In this document: positions 1 through 8,288 of the stretch, one piece after another | How the letters are laid out: each line of letters opens with the position of its first letter | Numbering within the stretch: position 1 is the first letter of the stretch | Assembly: GCA_944323485.1 (NCBI GenBank) | Contig: CALUSR010000006.1 | Coordinates: forward strand, 62,001 to 126,000 | Source: Candidatus Gastranaerophilales bacterium | GTDB lineage: Bacteria > Cyanobacteriota > Vampirovibrionia > Gastranaerophilales > CAJFVJ01 | Direction of reading: 5' to 3' | Length of the DNA stretch: 64,000 nt | Translations under genes and position numbers: made by a program | The notes under the pieces: generated by a model | What the model saw: only the letters and a program-made list of their open reading frames with translations | Told to the model about the DNA's origin: nothing | The model's database searches: none

Positions 1-934
1 CCAAACCGAATTGTTTCAACTTTTCGATAACTTCATCTGATGATTTCTTACCGAAGTTTTTGATGTTGAGCAAATCATATTCTGATTTTTTCAACAACTC
101 CGGTAATGAGTTTATGCTTGCTCTTTTCAAACAGTTATAAGCTCTTACCGAGAGTTCCAAATCTTCGATTGTTATGCTTGGTGTAACATCTTCTTCTACT
201 TCTTCTTCAACAGCCTGAGTCAAACCGCCGACAAAAGTAGGTTGACCTGTAAGTGAAGAAATAGCCATAAAGTGTTCAATCAACAGATTTGAAGCTTGAG
301 TCAGGGCAGTATTGATATCAACGCTGCCATTACCCCAAATTTCAAGTATCAATTTGTCATAATCGGTAACTTGACCGACACGTGTATGTTCAACTGTATA
401 ACTTACTTTCTTAATCGGCATAAAGCTTGCATCAATCGGCAACAAGTCTATCGGAAGATTTCCTTTGCCTTCTTTAAGAACATCAACAGTAATATATCCC
501 TTGCCTACTTCGATTGTAATTTCGGCATGGATGCTTCCGCCTTCGGCTACTGTACAAATTAACCAGTCAGGGTTAATAACTTTAACACCTGCAGGTAGCT
601 GCAAATCGCTTGCTAATACAGGACCTGCAGTATCAACATCAAGTCTCAAAATTTGAGGTTCTTTTTCTTCCGTTTTTACAACAAGACCTTTTAAGTTAAG
701 CATTATATCGATAACATCTTCAACAACTCCGGGGATGGAAGTGTATTCATGAGTGATACCTTCAATTCTCAAAGAAGTAGCAGCCGCTCCTTCCAGACTT
801 GAAAGAAGCACTCTTCTCAAAGAGTTACCGATTGTAGTACCAAAACCTCTATCCAACGGTTCGATAACAAATTTACCATAGTTAGAACCATCTGAAGCTG
901 TTGTTGTATTTACGCATTTAATTTTTAAATCCAT
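1..934 (-). CDS. rpoA: RNA polymerase subunit alpha (C-terminal end cut by window)
   Basis: The 311 visible codons encode RNA polymerase alpha, which dimerises to start core enzyme assembly. The N-terminal domain carries the conserved stretch EPLDRGFGTTIGNSLRRVLL near residues 25-45. An acidic linker (EEEVEEDV) leads to the C-terminal domain, whose helix-hairpin-helix part (LLNIKNFGKKSSDEV) is visible before the window edge. Only the last few residues and the stop are missing. The start is an ATG at 932-934 behind a perfect AGGAGG site. It is the last visible gene of rpsM-rpsK-rpsD-rpoA; rplQ usually follows but lies outside. Confidence 0.97.
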   Translation of the reverse strand, partial: MDLKIKCVNTTTASDGSNYGKFVIEPLDRGFGTTIGNSLRRVLLSSLEGAAATSLRIEGITHEYTSIPGVVEDVIDIMLNLKGLVVKTEEKEPQILRLDVDTAGPVLASDLQLPAGVKVINPDWLICTVAEGGSIHAEITIEVGKGYITVDVLKEGKGNLPIDLLPIDASFMPIKKVSYTVEHTRVGQVTDYDKLILEIWGNGSVDINTALTQASNLLIEHFMAISSLTGQPTFVGGLTQAVEEEVEEDVTPSITIEDLELSVRAYNCLKRASINSLPELLKKSEYDLLNIKNFGKKSSDEVIEKLKQFGL

Positions 935-957
935 GGTAGCCTTGATCCTCCTAAACT

Positions 958-1560
958 CTATTTAGAGTAATATTCTATGACTAATTGTTCCTTGAAATCA
1001 GGATCCATCTCCTCTCTTTGAGGAATTCTTTCAAATGTAACTTTCAATTCATCCTTGTCAACAGCCATCCATGCAGGCATAACCGCAACATCTATTGACT
1101 CTGTCAAAGATTTGAATAATTCTTTGCTTCTTTCTCTGATAGTGATTACATCTGAAGGTTTTACGAGGTAAGAGGGGATATCAACTTTTTTCCCGTTTAC
1201 CAAAACATGACCATGACCTACCAATTGTCTTGATTGGCGTCTTGTAGTTGAAAAACCTGCTCTGTACAAAACATTATCCAATCTGGATTCAAGAAGTTGG
1301 AGAAGGATTGTACCTGTTACTCCCTGACGTCTTGCAGCTTCTTTGTAATATTTTGCAAATTGTTTTTCACTAACCAAATATGTTAGACGAATTTTTTGTT
1401 TTTCATTCAGGTGAACAGCATAATCAGAAAGTTTTTTTCTGTTTTGACCATGCTGACCTGAGGCATATTGCGTCATTGAAGAAACAAGTTTCTTCGCTGA
1501 AATATCTTTTACACCGTAGTTTCTAAATAACTTATGTGCCGGTTCTCTGTATCTAGCCAA
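958..1560 (-). CDS. rpsD: 30S ribosomal protein S4
   Basis: This 200-residue protein is S4 (uS4), a primary 16S rRNA-binding protein that nucleates assembly of the 30S body. The N-terminal part (residues 1-85) starts MARYREPAHKLFRNYG. The S4 RNA-binding domain follows around residues 90-150 (SRLDNVLYRAGF, RQLVGHGHVLVNGKKVDIPS). The N-terminal domain has no cysteines, so this is the zinc-free form. It lies 32 bases after rpsK and 23 bases before rpoA, in the alpha-operon order common outside cyanobacteria. S4 is the translational repressor of this operon in Escherichia coli; whether that holds here is unknown. Confidence 0.97.
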   Translation of the reverse strand: MARYREPAHKLFRNYGVKDISAKKLVSSMTQYASGQHGQNRKKLSDYAVHLNEKQKIRLTYLVSEKQFAKYYKEAARRQGVTGTILLQLLESRLDNVLYRAGFSTTRRQSRQLVGHGHVLVNGKKVDIPSYLVKPSDVITIRERSKELFKSLTESIDVAVMPAWMAVDKDELKVTFERIPQREEMDPDFKEQLVIEYYSK

Positions 1561-1592
1561 TTTGGGGCTCCTTTTTGTTTCAATTAATTACC

Positions 1593-1985
1593 TTATACTC
1601 TTCTTTTCTTTGGTGGACGACAGCCGTTGTGAGGAATTGGAGTAACATCTTTTATCAACGTAATTTCCAATCCTGCAGCCTGTATGGATCTGATAGCTGT
1701 TTCTCTGCCTGATCCCGGTCCTTTTACATAAACTTCAACTTTTTTCATACCTTGGTCGATAGATTTTTTTGCAACCAATTCAGCCGCTGATTGAGCTGCA
1801 AACGGAGTACCTTTTCTTGCTCCCTTAAATCCGCAAGCGCCAGCTGAAGCCCAGGCAACAGCATTTCCCTGCATATCAGTTGAAGTTACAATTGTATTAT
1901 TAAAAGTAGATTGAATATGTACTACGCCTTGCAGTACATTCTTCTTTTCTTTACGTTTTACTTTTGTCTTTGCGACCTTAGCCAT
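1593..1985 (-). CDS. rpsK: 30S ribosomal protein S11
   Basis: The 130-residue protein is S11 (uS11), part of the 30S platform near the mRNA exit. It has the family core [15 protein letters not shown] near residues 20-34, [15 protein letters not shown] in the middle, and the typical end [16 protein letters not shown]. The length is normal. It sits 20 bases downstream of rpsM and 32 bases upstream of rpsD, so it is almost certainly cotranscribed with them. Confidence 0.97.
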   Translation of the reverse strand: MAKVAKTKVKRKEKKNVLQGVVHIQSTFNNTIVTSTDMQGNAVAWASAGACGFKGARKGTPFAAQSAAELVAKKSIDQGMKKVEVYVKGPGSGRETAIRSIQAAGLEITLIKDVTPIPHNGCRPPKKRRV

Positions 1986-2005
1986 TATTTAATATTCTCC
2001 TTTAA

Positions 2006-2371
2006 TTATTTTTTCTTGGATACCGGACCAGATTTTTTGCCTCTTCTTGTTCTTGCGTTTGTTTTTGTACGTTGACCGCGAACAGGCAAACCTCTTCTGT
2101 GTCTCATTCCTCGATATGAATTAATTTCACTTAATCTTTTTATGTTAAGACTCTCCATTCTTCTCAAATCACCTTCAATGTGATATTTAGAGAGTTCTTC
2201 TCTTATACGGCTGATTTCTTCTTCCGTCAGATCATCCGAACGGGTATCTTCGGATATTCCGCAGGCAGCAAGTATGTTTCTTGATAAAGTAGGACCTATG
2301 CCGTATATGTAGGTCATCGCTATTACCATTCTTTTATTACGAGGTAAATCAACCCCTGCTATTCTAGCCAT
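2006..2371 (-). CDS. rpsM: 30S ribosomal protein S13
   Basis: The 121-residue protein is S13 (uS13), which sits in the 30S head and contacts the 50S subunit and P-site tRNA. It starts [26 protein letters not shown] and ends with the basic tail [23 protein letters not shown], both diagnostic. It opens the rpsM-rpsK-rpsD-rpoA group and is separated from rpmJ by 131 bases that hold a terminator-like hairpin and a TATAAT box, suggesting that it can be transcribed separately from the secY part. Confidence 0.97.
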   Translation of the reverse strand: MARIAGVDLPRNKRMVIAMTYIYGIGPTLSRNILAACGISEDTRSDDLTEEEISRIREELSKYHIEGDLRRMESLNIKRLSEINSYRGMRHRRGLPVRGQRTKTNARTRRGKKSGPVSKKK

Positions 2372-2433
2372 CTGTTCTCCTTTATATTGAGTTTTATATT
2401 AATTTACGTTAATTTGGGCGCAAAGTCCCATGA

Positions 2434-2439
2434 ATTATA
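2434..2439 (-). promoter_or_regulatory. candidate -10 box for rpsM-rpoA
   Basis: A perfect TATAAT on the minus strand lies about 60 bases before the rpsM start and downstream of the rpmJ hairpin. The sequence 17 bases upstream (GTTTTT) is a poor -35 match, so the assignment is tentative. It would produce a leader that includes the short GGG...CCC fold near 2414-2430. Confidence 0.35.
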
Positions 2440-2454
2440 AATTTAGATTAAACA

Positions 2455-2489
2455 TAAAAAACATTCAAGATATCGCCGCGGTTCTTGAA
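2455..2489 (-). terminator. hairpin with U-tract between rpmJ and rpsM
   Basis: On the minus strand TTCAAGA (2483-2489) pairs perfectly with TCTTGAA (2464-2470) around a GC-rich loop, followed by TGTTTTTTATG. This looks like a weak intrinsic terminator or attenuator at the end of the secY-rpmJ segment. Confidence 0.45.
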
Positions 2490-2502
2490 GTTTTTTAAAG
2501 AT

Positions 2503-2616
2503 TTAACCTTGTCTTTGTTTGTGTTTCGGGTTTTCGCAGATTACGGCAACTCTTCCTTTTCTGCGGATAACTTTACACTTGTCGCATATTTTCTTTACTG
2601 ATGCTCTGACTTTCAT
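2503..2616 (-). CDS. rpmJ: 50S ribosomal protein L36
   Basis: A 37-residue protein, [20 protein letters not shown] followed by [17 protein letters not shown], is L36 (bL36), the smallest 50S protein. The zinc ligands are C11, C14, C27 and H32, so this is the zinc-binding form. It starts four bases after the infA stop, as in most bacteria. Its short length explains why simple ORF finders miss it. Confidence 0.96.
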   Translation of the reverse strand: MKVRASVKKICDKCKVIRRKGRVAVICENPKHKQRQG

Positions 2617-2620
2617 TATT

Positions 2621-2839
2621 TTATCCTTTCAATCTGTAAGTTATTCTTCCTCTTGTTAAATCGTACGGGGTCAACTCTACTTTCACTTTGTCACCAGGAA
2701 GTATTCTGATGAAATTTTTTCTGATTTTCCCCGATATATGAGCCAAAACTTGATGATCGTTTTCCAATTTTACTTTAAACATAGCATTTGGCAAAGATTC
2801 AAGTATTGTGCCTTCAAATTCCATTACGTCTTTTGACAT
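2621..2839 (-). CDS. infA: translation initiation factor IF-1
   Basis: The 72-residue protein is IF-1, a single OB-fold factor that occupies the 30S A site during initiation. Family hallmarks are [39 protein letters not shown] and the ending [13 protein letters not shown], all at the expected places. It lies between map and rpmJ with a 150-base gap on the map side that holds a candidate promoter. Confidence 0.97.
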   Translation of the reverse strand: MSKDVMEFEGTILESLPNAMFKVKLENDHQVLAHISGKIRKNFIRILPGDKVKVELTPYDLTRGRITYRLKG

Positions 2840-2890
2840 CTACGTTTTTTTCCTTTTTTGTATAGACTACTATACACTCTTTCACTTTTA

Positions 2891-2918
2891 ATTCTAACCT
2901 GAACATGACTTTTTACAA
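2891..2918 (-). promoter_or_regulatory. candidate sigma-70 promoter for infA-rpmJ
   Basis: Reading the minus strand, TTGTAA (2913-2918) is followed after 16 bases by TAGAAT (2891-2896). Transcription would start near 2884, about 45 bases before infA. The gap also holds a GTATAG/CTATAC inverted repeat. Confidence 0.4.
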
Positions 2919-2989
2919 GTTTTTTTGAACTTTCATGAGGTCTAAATAATTAAATATTTAATTTTTCTTTACAAATCTTAAATATTTTA

Positions 2990-3763
2990 CTATTTCACCA
3001 GAGTCAAAATTTCCGGTTCAGCATCAGTTACGGCAATCGTATGTTCAAAGTGTGCCGAAGGTTTTCCGTCATTTGTAACAACAGTCCAACCATCTGCTGC
3101 AGTATGTACATCTCCTGTGCCCAAATTCAACATCGGTTCGATAGCAATTGTCATGCCCGAACGCAACATTGGACCAGGGTTTGATGGTACCCGTATATTA
3201 AAGATAAACGGTTCTTCATGCATTTCAGCACCGACACCATGCCCGCCGTATTGAGAAACGATTCCGAGTCCTGCCTCATTTGCAACATCCTCAACAGCGC
3301 CTGAAACTTCTATAAGCATATGTCCGTCACGAGCCTTATCAATAGCCGCATAGAGTGCTTTCTCAGTTATTTCAAGAAGTCTTTTCAGTTCGTCAGAGAT
3401 TTCTCCGACAGGGTAAGTCCATGCCGAATCACCGACCATGCCATGGTATGTAGCACCGACATCTATGCTGATGATATCCCCCTCTTTCAAGATAACATCT
3501 TTTGAAGGAATACCATGTACGACCTGATTATTCACAGATGCACAAATTGTAGCGGGATAAGGAGTGTCCGCAAAGTGTGCCTGATAATTCAAAAAAGACG
3601 GAATTGCCCCGCTTTTATGAATAACATCGTAGGCTATCTTATCAAGGTCATATGTGCTTATTCCAGGGCGAACCGCCTCTTTCATTGCTTTATGGACATC
3701 GGCAACAATCTGACCGGCTTTTCTCATTATAACCAGTTCATGTTTTGATTTACGTTTTACCAT
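2990..3763 (-). CDS. map: type I methionine aminopeptidase
   Basis: This 257-residue cytosolic metalloprotease removes the initiator methionine from new proteins. The pita-bread fold metal ligands are all visible: the Asp in SIDVGATYHG, the Asp in GMVGDSAWTYP, the His in GGHGVGAEMHEEP, the Glu in TIAIEPML, and the Glu in HFEHTIAVT. There is no N-terminal zinc-finger extension, so it is a type Ia enzyme. It sits four bases after adk, in the conserved secY-adk-map order. Confidence 0.97.
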   Translation of the reverse strand: MVKRKSKHELVIMRKAGQIVADVHKAMKEAVRPGISTYDLDKIAYDVIHKSGAIPSFLNYQAHFADTPYPATICASVNNQVVHGIPSKDVILKEGDIISIDVGATYHGMVGDSAWTYPVGEISDELKRLLEITEKALYAAIDKARDGHMLIEVSGAVEDVANEAGLGIVSQYGGHGVGAEMHEEPFIFNIRVPSNPGPMLRSGMTIAIEPMLNLGTGDVHTAADGWTVVTNDGKPSAHFEHTIAVTDAEPEILTLVK

Positions 3764-3767
3764 AATA

Positions 3768-4430
3768 TCAACCCTGTTTAATCTGTTCTTTTATTGAAGA
3801 ATAAATTTCTTCAATACCTCTGTTTCCATCAACAACTCTCAGGAGACCTTTCTTTTCATAAAAATCAACGAGAGGTGCTGTTTGAGTGTTATATGTATCA
3901 AGTCTTTTTGATGCAACTTCTTCAGTGTCATCTGAGCGCTGAACCAACTCTGCGCCGCAGACATCACATATACCTTCTTTTTTAGGGGCAACAAACTTAA
4001 GATTATAAATCTTCTTGCACTTAGGACATGAACGACGGTTGACAATTCTTTCAATAAGAAGCTTTTCATCTACGTCTATATCAATAACAAGAAGTTTAAC
4101 ATCCTGTCCTTTATTTATATCCTCAAGTATTTCATCCAAAATTTCGGCCTGCTCTATGCTTCTTGGATAACCATCAAGGATAAAACCGTTTTTACAGTCA
4201 TCTTCATGAAGCCGGTCTTTGATAATTGATGCAACAACATCAATCGGAACAAGCTGACCTTTTTCCATAAAGCTGCCGGCTCTTTTACCTGCCTCGGTAC
4301 CTTTTGCAACAGCAGCCCTTAGCATGCTTCCCGTATCAATATGCGGCAAATTCAAATCTTTCACGAGTCTTTCTGTATGGGTGCCTTTACCGCTTGCAGG
4401 CGCACCCAAAAATATCAATTCTGTTTTCAT
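3768..4430 (-). CDS. adk: adenylate kinase with zinc-binding lid
   Basis: The 220-residue enzyme converts ATP plus AMP to two ADP. The P-loop reads GAPASGKGTHTER near residues 9-21, slightly off the usual GAPGAGKGT. The AMP site is DTGSMLR near residue 32. The lid domain (residues about 133-160) carries a four-cysteine site, CPKC and CDVC, as in Gram-positive enzymes. Its ATG overlaps the secY stop by four bases, implying translational coupling, and map follows four bases later. Confidence 0.96.
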   Translation of the reverse strand: MKTELIFLGAPASGKGTHTERLVKDLNLPHIDTGSMLRAAVAKGTEAGKRAGSFMEKGQLVPIDVVASIIKDRLHEDDCKNGFILDGYPRSIEQAEILDEILEDINKGQDVKLLVIDIDVDEKLLIERIVNRRSCPKCKKIYNLKFVAPKKEGICDVCGAELVQRSDDTEEVASKRLDTYNTQTAPLVDFYEKKGLLRVVDGNRGIEEIYSSIKEQIKQG

Positions 4431-5764
4431 TGTTTCAAAAAGCCTTCATAATGTCTTGCCAAAAGATGTGTTTTTATCTGATTAATAAAATCAAGCGCAA
4501 CACCAACCATAATTATCAGAGATGTCGCTCCGATACCCTGTATGGTGCTGATACCTGTCAGCGCAGTAGCTGCGTTCGGGACAAGGGCAATAATACCCAA
4601 ACCCATAGCACCGATAAATGTCGTTTTTGAAAGAATTTTATCGAGCGCATCAGCTGTCGGTTTACCGGGTTTTATTCCCGGGATTGAGCTTCCGTATTTT
4701 TTCAGATTGTTTGCGATATCTTTAGGCTGCATATTAGGAATGATTGATGCATAAAAGAATGTCAAACCTACAATCAGCAAGAAATAAATTATATAATAAG
4801 GAGCTTTCGCAGGATTTAACAAATCCATACTCAAGAAAGTTATCACCTTACCCAAAAAGCCTCCCGGCATGTTCTGTCCGAGCAAACTGAGAATAGTCAT
4901 CGGAAACAAAAGCATTGCCATCGCAAAGATAATAGGCATAACACCGCCAGGATTCAGTTTAAACGGAATATATGTATTAGTTCCTCCGTAAACTTTATTT
5001 CCGACCTGTCTTTTTGCGTTAACTATAATAACTTTTCTTATAGCCTCCTGCATAACAACAATCATAATCATCGCAAGGAAAAAGATTGCAAGCAAAACCA
5101 GAAGCCATAACTGCTTTGAAGGATCATTAGACACTAAAACAGCTGTCCTTTCCGTATAAAGCGGAATACCTGATAATATCCCGATAAAAATCAACAAAGA
5201 ACCGCCGTTGCCTAAACCTCTTTCTGTAATCAGCTCTGCAAGCCACATAACAAGAACAGAACCCGCAGTCAAAGAAACAACGGCTCCCGTGTAAAATAAA
5301 AAGTGGTTATCCGTAAGTATAGCCCCAGGATAATGAGCGAGAAAACCCATGACCGCTACTGATTGAACTATCGCAAGAACAACCGTAAAATATCTTGTTA
5401 TTTGTGAAATTTTTCTTCTGCCGGCTTCCCCTTCTTCTTTTTGAAGGTTCTCAAGATAAGGGATAACAGCCGTCATCAGCTGTATGATAATTGATGCGGT
5501 GATGTATGGCCCGATACCCATTGCAAAAATGGATACCTTCCCCAGGGCACCGCCTGAAAACAAATCCAAAAAACCTACAATATTATTGCCTGCTGCCAGA
5601 TTTGCAAAAATTTCCGAATTAATTCCAAAAATAGGAATCTGTGCCCCGAAACGGAACACAGCTATCATTAAAAAAGTAAAAATTAATTTTTGTTTTAACC
5701 CCGATACTTGCCACATCCCCGCCAAGTCATCCAATGTGGGCATTTTTATTTGCGCTTGCGCCAT
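4427..5764 (-). CDS. secY: preprotein translocase subunit SecY
   Basis: The 445-residue protein is the channel subunit of the Sec translocon in the inner membrane, with about ten hydrophobic segments. Recognisable parts are FRFGAQIPIFGI near the first segment, ERGLGNGGSLLIF, the cytosolic loop AKRQVGNKVYGG, and the C-terminal loop KKYGSSIPGIKPGKPTADAL. The coding region lies two bases after rplO and overlaps adk by four bases, the classical spc-operon arrangement. Confidence 0.98.
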   Translation of the reverse strand: MAQAQIKMPTLDDLAGMWQVSGLKQKLIFTFLMIAVFRFGAQIPIFGINSEIFANLAAGNNIVGFLDLFSGGALGKVSIFAMGIGPYITASIIIQLMTAVIPYLENLQKEEGEAGRRKISQITRYFTVVLAIVQSVAVMGFLAHYPGAILTDNHFLFYTGAVVSLTAGSVLVMWLAELITERGLGNGGSLLIFIGILSGIPLYTERTAVLVSNDPSKQLWLLVLLAIFFLAMIMIVVMQEAIRKVIIVNAKRQVGNKVYGGTNTYIPFKLNPGGVMPIIFAMAMLLFPMTILSLLGQNMPGGFLGKVITFLSMDLLNPAKAPYYIIYFLLIVGLTFFYASIIPNMQPKDIANNLKKYGSSIPGIKPGKPTADALDKILSKTTFIGAMGLGIIALVPNAATALTGISTIQGIGATSLIIMVGVALDFINQIKTHLLARHYEGFLKQ

Positions 5765-5766
5765 AA

Positions 5767-6222
5767 TTAAACTACCTCTGCTTTACCGCCTGCTTTCTCA
5801 ATCTTTTCCTTTGCAGATGCAGTGAAGTAAACAGCTTTCACATTTACTGCTTTGGTAACTTCCCCGTTTCCAAGAACTCTCAAAGCTTCGGTTGTTCTAT
5901 GAGCAAGTCCTTTTTCTTTCAATAATTCCAAAGTAATTTCTTTGTTATCTGCCAGAGAATCAAGAGAGCTTACATTGATTTCAGCATATCTGATTGGTCT
6001 GACAAGAGGGAAACCTTTCAACTTCGGCATTTTTCTGTAACCGGGCATCTGTCCGCCTTCGAAACCTCTTTTTGCAGAACGTCCCGAACGTTGCCCTTCA
6101 CCATTGTTACCTCTTGAAGAAGTTTTTCCCATACCTGATGAACGACCGCGACCGACTCTTTTTGTTCTGTGGGTTGCGCCTTCAGCAGGTTTTAAGTCTT
6201 CTAATTTTATTCTTTCTTCCAT
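5767..6222 (-). CDS. rplO: 50S ribosomal protein L15
   Basis: The 151-residue protein is L15 (uL15), a late-assembling 50S protein. The glycine/arginine-rich N-terminal tail KRVGRGRSSGMGKTSSRGNN and the following GFEGGQMPGYRKMPKLKGF are diagnostic. The C-terminal globular part ends with a short lysine/glycine stretch. It sits directly before secY, two bases apart. Confidence 0.97.
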   Translation of the reverse strand: MEERIKLEDLKPAEGATHRTKRVGRGRSSGMGKTSSRGNNGEGQRSGRSAKRGFEGGQMPGYRKMPKLKGFPLVRPIRYAEINVSSLDSLADNKEITLELLKEKGLAHRTTEALRVLGNGEVTKAVNVKAVYFTASAKEKIEKAGGKAEVV

Positions 6223-6255
6223 TTTTATAAATACCTTCCTGTTAAAAAATCATGT

Positions 6256-6432
6256 TTATTCAACACAGACCATATGAGGTACGGCATTAATCATGCCCTT
6301 GATTACGTCTGTATTTTCATGCTCTACAACCTGATTAAGCTTTGTAAGACCTAATGCCTTAACAACTTTTTTCTGTTTTGCAGATGCACCGATTAAACTT
6401 TTGGTTAATTTTATCTTCAACTTTTCAGCCAT
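6256..6432 (-). CDS. rpmD: 50S ribosomal protein L30
   Basis: This 58-residue protein starts MAEKLKIKLTKSLIGASAKQ and continues with KVVKALGLTKLNQVVEHEN, matching bacterial L30 (uL30) in length and sequence. It lies between rpsE and rplO, its usual place. Cyanobacteria generally lack rpmD, so its presence is compatible with a non-photosynthetic sister lineage or with an unrelated phylum. Confidence 0.92.
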   Translation of the reverse strand: MAEKLKIKLTKSLIGASAKQKKVVKALGLTKLNQVVEHENTDVIKGMINAVPHMVCVE

Positions 6433-6457
6433 TATTTTTTATCCTTTTTAAATTTAA

Positions 6458-6997
6458 TTAGTTTAACATTCCGCTTAATGATAAACCTCTGCTTTGAGCA
6501 ACACTCTGGAATGTTCTCAAAGAGTTCAAAGCGTTCATAGTTGCTCTTGCAGCATTCAGAGGTGATTTTGAACCGAGTGATTTGCTCAAAATGTTTTCAA
6601 CACCTGCAAGTTCCAATACTGCTCTGACTGCACCGCCTGCAATAACACCGGTACCTTGAGAAGCAGGTTTGAGAACAACTTTTCCTGCTCCAGAAACAGC
6701 TTCGATTCTGTGAGGAATTGTTGTTTTGAAAATAGGTACTTCGATTGTGCTTTTTCTTGCTTCTGCAACAGCTTTTTGTATAGCACCGATAACTTCGCTT
6801 GATTTACCGACACCGACACCTACAGTACCTTTTGAGTTTCCTACTACGACAACTGCTCTGAAACTCAATTTTTTACCGCCTTTTACAACCTTAGTAACAC
6901 GGCGTATTTGAACGACTCTTTCTTTCCATTCGGAAACAGGAGCTTCTTTTTTTACTTCTTCACGTTTGCGACGTGTGCGTTTTTTTTGTTCTTCCAC
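6458..6997 (-). CDS. rpsE: 30S ribosomal protein S5
   Basis: The 179-residue protein is S5 (uS5), needed for mRNA entry and decoding fidelity. After a basic N-terminal extension ([13 protein letters not shown]) comes the double-stranded RNA-binding fold [18 protein letters not shown] and the second domain with [18 protein letters not shown]. The start codon is GTG, with AGAGG nine bases upstream. In most genomes rplR precedes rpsE; here the upstream neighbour is an unrelated gene, so the ribosomal cluster is broken at this point. Confidence 0.97.
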   Translation of the reverse strand: MEEQKKRTRRKREEVKKEAPVSEWKERVVQIRRVTKVVKGGKKLSFRAVVVVGNSKGTVGVGVGKSSEVIGAIQKAVAEARKSTIEVPIFKTTIPHRIEAVSGAGKVVLKPASQGTGVIAGGAVRAVLELAGVENILSKSLGSKSPLNAARATMNALNSLRTFQSVAQSRGLSLSGMLN

Positions 6998-7290
6998 TTA
7001 TATATCCTCTTTTTGTTACAACTTTTTCTAAAATACCATTGTTCTATATATCAAACAAAAAACATAGAAAAAAATCAAGATGAATCGTACAAGTTTTCCT
7101 CGTACTTAGTCATTCAACCACGAAAAAAATATATTCTGAAATATTTGTTGAAAATATCCTTAATAATTTTTCATAATCCAAAATGCTGCTGCGGCAAGAT
7201 TCTTTGGATATATTGACCCAAAGTTCTTTGCTGTAGTGCAAGAATTCTGTTTTTGCAAAACAACAAAACACCATGCCTTTTATTTTTCAC
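6998..7290 (-). other. structured leader/promoter region of rpsE
   Basis: About 290 bases with no credible gene. On the minus strand a 6-bp hairpin CTTTGG/CCAAAG (7190-7215 area) is followed by GTACGAG/CTTGTAC with one wobble pair (about 7091-7109), then by a possible promoter, TTGTTT (7053-7058), 17 bases, TATTTT (7030-7035), about 30 bases before the GTG of rpsE. The promoter boxes are weak. The folds may belong to an autoregulatory leader, but no known r-protein leader was recognised. Confidence 0.35.
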
Positions 7291-7321
7291 AAAAAAATAA
7301 AGCGATACTGAGAAGTACCGC
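7291..7321 (-). terminator. intrinsic terminator after the 7383-8153 gene
   Basis: On the minus strand an 8-bp stem (7302-7321, one G-U pair, loop TCTC) is followed by TTATTTTTTT. It separates the unknown gene upstream from the ribosomal operon. Confidence 0.8.
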
Positions 7322-7382
7322 CAAAGGACATAAAAGAGGGGGTTATTATTTATATTGCGTTTAGAGTTTTCTTTTTTAAAAC

Positions 7383-8153
7383 TTATGCATACAGGCTGTT
7401 AGTAACTTTGTTGACCATTTCATTTTCTGTTGTCAGACCGTCTACAACCCATACATACTGGTCTTTGATATCTGCAATCAAGTCACCGTCATAAAGGTTC
7501 ATGATTTCGTTCATTCTAGATCCTGAGTTATCAAGGATTTCGTTGATTGTTTCTCTGTCTTTGAATATAACTCCCTGATTAAGAGCATTTTTCAAAGCAT
7601 TTGCAGATACTTGAGTGCTTACTTCTGCACCTTTATTCAATATCCCGATAGCATCGCATTCAGAAATCGTATCAAAACCGAGCAATTTGCCGACTGTATT
7701 TCTGAACAGGTTCGGTATCCAGCTGAGAACAGGCCATTCTGTAGACCAGTTGTTCAAACTTTTTCTTATATCATCACGTAAAGCGGTCGGAGAGCCTGCT
7801 GCGTTTCCATAAGCAATTTCAAGGCTTGCAAGAGTTGTCGGATCATCTTCGATAGAGGTTAAAATTTGTTTGACCAGCTTTGAATCACCTTCATGCAATG
7901 CTGTTTGCATAGTGCTTGCAAGTTTTGTAACTTTATCACCGTTGCGTGTTCCCAGCTGAGAAGACATGCTGACTTCTCTGTCGTTATACAGTGCATTCAT
8001 ATAAGAATTATAATCTTCTTCACTGCTGAAGTTTGCATTTGATCCCATTGCAGTTGAATAATAATTCGTATAATTTCCTGAGCCTGAAACATTGCTCATT
8101 GAATTGAAATATGTAGCCAAAGGGCTTAAAGAAGCAACATAAGAACTTGTCAT
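7383..8153 (-). CDS. unknown helical protein, faintly annexin-like
   Basis: The 256-residue product is not recognised with confidence. It has no signal peptide or membrane segment. The N-terminal 65 residues are Ser/Asn/Tyr-rich and probably disordered. Residues about 75-130 (TMQTALHEGDSKLVKQILTS ... LRDDIRKSL) and about 185-235 (ALKNALNQG ... ETINEILDNSG ... DGDLIADIKDQ) each show the helix pattern and end motif of an annexin repeat. This is a resemblance by eye, not a proven assignment. It forms its own unit, ending at the terminator at 7291-7321, between korB and rpsE. Confidence 0.7.
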   Translation of the reverse strand: MTSSYVASLSPLATYFNSMSNVSGSGNYTNYYSTAMGSNANFSSEEDYNSYMNALYNDREVSMSSQLGTRNGDKVTKLASTMQTALHEGDSKLVKQILTSIEDDPTTLASLEIAYGNAAGSPTALRDDIRKSLNNWSTEWPVLSWIPNLFRNTVGKLLGFDTISECDAIGILNKGAEVSTQVSANALKNALNQGVIFKDRETINEILDNSGSRMNEIMNLYDGDLIADIKDQYVWVVDGLTTENEMVNKVTNSLYA

Positions 8154-8288
8154 TAACTCTACCTACGCTCCGCTATAATAACCTTACCTGTTTATATAAA
8201 AACAATAAGTTTTGAAGTATTGCGTATTTTAATCAAAATATTAAGTTTTATTAACAAATTCTTTGTATTTATACTGCCTAAAAAGCCC

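Noticed and set aside
6908-7216. 102-codon plus-strand frame over the rpsE leader
   Set aside because: Phe/Leu-rich translation of AT-rich DNA, antisense to rpsE and its leader, with no ribosome site.
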